Both the position numbers and the translations under genes were made by a program. Shown here piece by piece: positions 62,175-64,000 of a stretch of DNA of 64,000 bases. Numbering within the stretch: the first letter of the stretch is position 1; each line of letters starts with the position of its first letter. This DNA comes from Treponema sp. OMZ 787. Lineage in GTDB: Bacteria; Spirochaetota; Spirochaetia; Treponematales; Treponemataceae. The stretch covers positions 2,046,001-2,110,000 of the forward strand of contig NZ_CP051198.1 in assembly GCF_024181225.1 (NCBI RefSeq), given 5' to 3'. Under the pieces are notes generated by a model that saw only the letters and a list, made by a program, of their open reading frames with translations, was not told where the DNA came from and ran no database searches.

Positions 62175-62723
62175 TTATTTTGTGTAAACTCCGACTATTT
62201 CGCAAATATAAACATAGTGAAAATTTTTTTGAGGATATGCATCCACTATAATCTGCGGGTCGATAAATAAATCCATATCGAATTCACTGCGGTAGAGTTT
62301 ACGGCATGAAAGGACCGCCTTAGCCTGCTCAAACGAGATAATCCCTTCGTCAAGCATAATAGGTTTTAAACCTGTTTCCTTTGCTTTGTCTATATCGCGG
62401 CCTGAAGCGGAGCCGCAGAATGCCAACATATTTCGCACCCACGGATCATTTTCGTCAAAAAAAGAAAGAGTCATATAATCTTCTTTATCGATAAATTCGG
62501 AAGTATATCTGGTGGGCCTTACATAAACGGTAGCTGTCAGCTTATTCCACAAAAACCCTATGGATCCCCAGCCGGCAGTCATTGTATTCCATTGTTCACG
62601 CTTGGTTCCGCATCCTGCAGTCAGTAAAAAGCCCTCATTATTCTGTCCGGTAATAGATGAAATAGGTTTTATCAATTTATCCAGAATTTCGGCAGCCGCT
62701 TTTTGCATTTTAAATTGTGACAT
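62175..62723 (-). CDS. Flavin-reductase-like FMN-binding protein
   Basis: The 182-residue product has the flavin reductase-like split-barrel pattern: FLLTAGCGTKREQWNTMTAGWGSIGFLWNKLTATVYVRPTRYTSEFIDKEDYMTLSFF, GRDIDKAKETGL, and HYVYICEIVGVY at the end. These proteins bind FMN; some reduce it and others act in redox or oxygen metabolism. GGAGGG precedes the ATG by 6 bases. It is convergent with the binding-protein pair (11 bases between stops). Confidence 0.87.
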   Translation of the reverse strand: MSQFKMQKAAAEILDKLIKPISSITGQNNEGFLLTAGCGTKREQWNTMTAGWGSIGFLWNKLTATVYVRPTRYTSEFIDKEDYMTLSFFDENDPWVRNMLAFCGSASGRDIDKAKETGLKPIMLDEGIISFEQAKAVLSCRKLYRSEFDMDLFIDPQIIVDAYPQKNFHYVYICEIVGVYTK

Positions 62724-62806
62724 AAGTTTCCCTCCGAATTTATTATATACGATAATCCTTTGATGTTCAAGAAGAAATTTTTCTTCTTTTTTATTTTTAA
62801 ATTTTA

Positions 62807-62815
62807 TGATACAAT
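62807..62815 (+). promoter_or_regulatory. Extended -10 promoter of the serine hydrolase gene
   Basis: TGATACAAT, an extended -10 element, ends 6 bases before the ATG at 62822. There is no good -35 box and no Shine-Dalgarno. Confidence 0.55.
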
Positions 62816-62821
62816 TACCTT

Positions 62822-64000
62822 ATGAAAAAGTTTTGCTGCATTTTTTTTGCTGCCCTAGTATTATCATGCCGCTCTCCCCAAATAACAAAGATAAAAACGA
62901 TGCCGGCAGAATCGGAAATATTTTATGCATCGGAAAAAAACGAAGAAAGTTTTTTAGGCTTTCAGACTGAGGTAAGTTTTCCGCTTGAAGATGAAAAATT
63001 CGATCCGTCGATTTTGCCCAACAGCTTTATTCCGTTTAAGGCCTATAAGGGACAGGGAGAGATTTATTTTTATGCAAAAAATATAAAAAGTTTTATTTTA
63101 TATTTAAACGGAAAAAAAATAGATACAAAAAAAATATGTACAAATCAATACACCAAAATTTATATTGGAGATGATGTAATAAACGGAAGTAATAATATTC
63201 TTATTACAAATATTGAAGCAGAAAAAAAATTTGACAATGATTATAACCTGTCGGTAAAAATCCCCTACCCTTCAATCATCGAAAAAAAAGCAAAATTAAA
63301 TAATGTAAATTATAGAGCCTTTCAAATAATAGACGATATTATAAAGGCCGAAACAGAAAACGGCTTTCCGTCGGCTCAAATAGTAGTTGTAAAAGACGGA
63401 AAAATGATAAAAAACTCGGCCTACGGTTATATAAGCACAGTCGACGAGTTCGGATATCCGCTGATAAATAAGAAACCTATTACCGATGAGACCCTTTTCG
63501 ATTTGGCGAGCAATACCAAAATGTACACGGTAAATTTTGCCTTACAAAAACTTTTATCGGAAAATAAAATTTCAATTTACGATAAGGTAAGCAGTTTTTT
63601 TCCGGAGTTTAAAGATAAAAAAAGAGCTCTTTTTAAGGGGAAAAAAGAAATTACCGTTGAAGACTTATTAAAACATCAGGCAGGTTTTCCTGCAGGGGCT
63701 CAATACTATGTAAGCAAAAAAATAACCCAAAAAAAGAAAAACGACAAAAGGCAAAACAAGGAAATTGTTTTAGAACTTATTTGTAATACTCCGCTAATAT
63801 ATTCTCCGCGTACGGAAGTATTATATTCCGATATAGATTATATTCTCCTAGGCTTGATTATAGAAAAGGTAACCGGTATGCCCTTGGATAAGTATACGGA
63901 AGAAAACATTTATAAACCCTTAAATTTATCTTCAGTGTGTTATGAGCCCTTAAAAAAAGGCTTTACAAAAGAAGATATTACCGCAACCGAAATACATGCA
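62822..64000 (+). CDS. Beta-lactamase-fold serine hydrolase lipoprotein (3' end outside window)
   Basis: The frame is open from ATG 62822 to the window edge (393 codons seen). A lipobox LVLSC follows a short signal. After a beta-rich N-terminal part of about 150 residues comes the class C/esterase fold: FPSAQIVVVKDGKM, LASNTKMYTVNFAL with the SxxK catalytic Ser and Lys, VEDLLKHQAGFPAG, and VLYSDIDYILLGLIIEKVTG with the Tyr motif (YSD). Such proteins are penicillin-binding-protein-like esterases or peptidases rather than necessarily beta-lactamases. No Shine-Dalgarno is present; it is probably leaderless. Confidence 0.85.
   Translation, partial: MKKFCCIFFAALVLSCRSPQITKIKTMPAESEIFYASEKNEESFLGFQTEVSFPLEDEKFDPSILPNSFIPFKAYKGQGEIYFYAKNIKSFILYLNGKKIDTKKICTNQYTKIYIGDDVINGSNNILITNIEAEKKFDNDYNLSVKIPYPSIIEKKAKLNNVNYRAFQIIDDIIKAETENGFPSAQIVVVKDGKMIKNSAYGYISTVDEFGYPLINKKPITDETLFDLASNTKMYTVNFALQKLLSENKISIYDKVSSFFPEFKDKKRALFKGKKEITVEDLLKHQAGFPAGAQYYVSKKITQKKKNDKRQNKEIVLELICNTPLIYSPRTEVLYSDIDYILLGLIIEKVTGMPLDKYTEENIYKPLNLSSVCYEPLKKGFTKEDITATEIHA

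Overview
The window reads as chromosomal DNA of a host-associated spirochaete, most likely an oral Treponema of the T. denticola group. Four things suggest this: low-GC, gene-dense sequence; many spirochaete-style lipoproteins with loose lipoboxes; a cytidylate kinase fused to ribosomal protein S1; and a UMP kinase of the archaeal/spirochaetal type. The species call is inference from gene content, because no search was possible. Most of the window is core genome. The accessory material is one ISAs1-type insertion sequence, a RelE/Xre toxin-antitoxin pair and a few small fragments.

Layout. Positions 1-6027 hold the end of an OmpA-like protein, TatD, tRNA-Leu(UAA), an RlpA/SPOR protein, a putative outer-membrane protein, a GT4 glycosyltransferase and GlgC. 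A tightly packed minus-strand run from 18287 down to 6043 contains twelve genes: a Cas2-like protein, prfB (with the programmed +1 frameshift), a degenerate receiver domain, a PEGA-like membrane protein, ftsY, a secreted protein, a LolCDE-type ABC transporter, mcsA, mcsB and clpC. Positions 18412-21671 carry an unknown coiled protein, an OppA-like binding protein and tRNA-Val(UAC). The accessory patch (IS and toxin-antitoxin) lies at 21750-23643, followed by sufS-sufU.

Positions 25535-35032 are a metal-handling region read on the minus strand. An feoA-feoA-feoB operon ends with two periplasmic/membrane proteins and a terminator. Immediately downstream is a cobalamin riboswitch that leads a second operon: a DUF4198 protein, a Cys-rich membrane protein, two lipoproteins each built from two ZinT-like units, and a small secreted protein. 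The two operons share paralogous DUF4198 and small 'GGFS' proteins, so they look like sister metal-uptake cassettes under different control. I consider this the most interesting system in the window.

Positions 35486-43126 carry xseB, mutL, ridA, lipoproteins, an extraordinary Asp/Phe repeat protein, TPR proteins and rlmN. Positions 43123-53138 (minus strand) carry a GGDEF-EAL protein with its own binding protein, a GAF-AAA+-Fis regulator, a TPR membrane protein and the Cmk-S1 fusion. Positions 53234-64000 carry a GerMN protein, a STAS protein, a TrmJ-like methylase, UMP kinase, a J-domain protein, infA, a DksA-like protein, ffh, gpsA, two family-3 binding proteins, a flavin-reductase-like protein and the start of a serine hydrolase.

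A recurring theme is a near-consensus sigma70-type promoter whose -10 box ends exactly 6 bases before an ATG that has no Shine-Dalgarno sequence. It is seen at the Cas2-like gene, the RelE toxin, xseB, a binding protein and the last serine hydrolase. This predicts several leaderless mRNAs.
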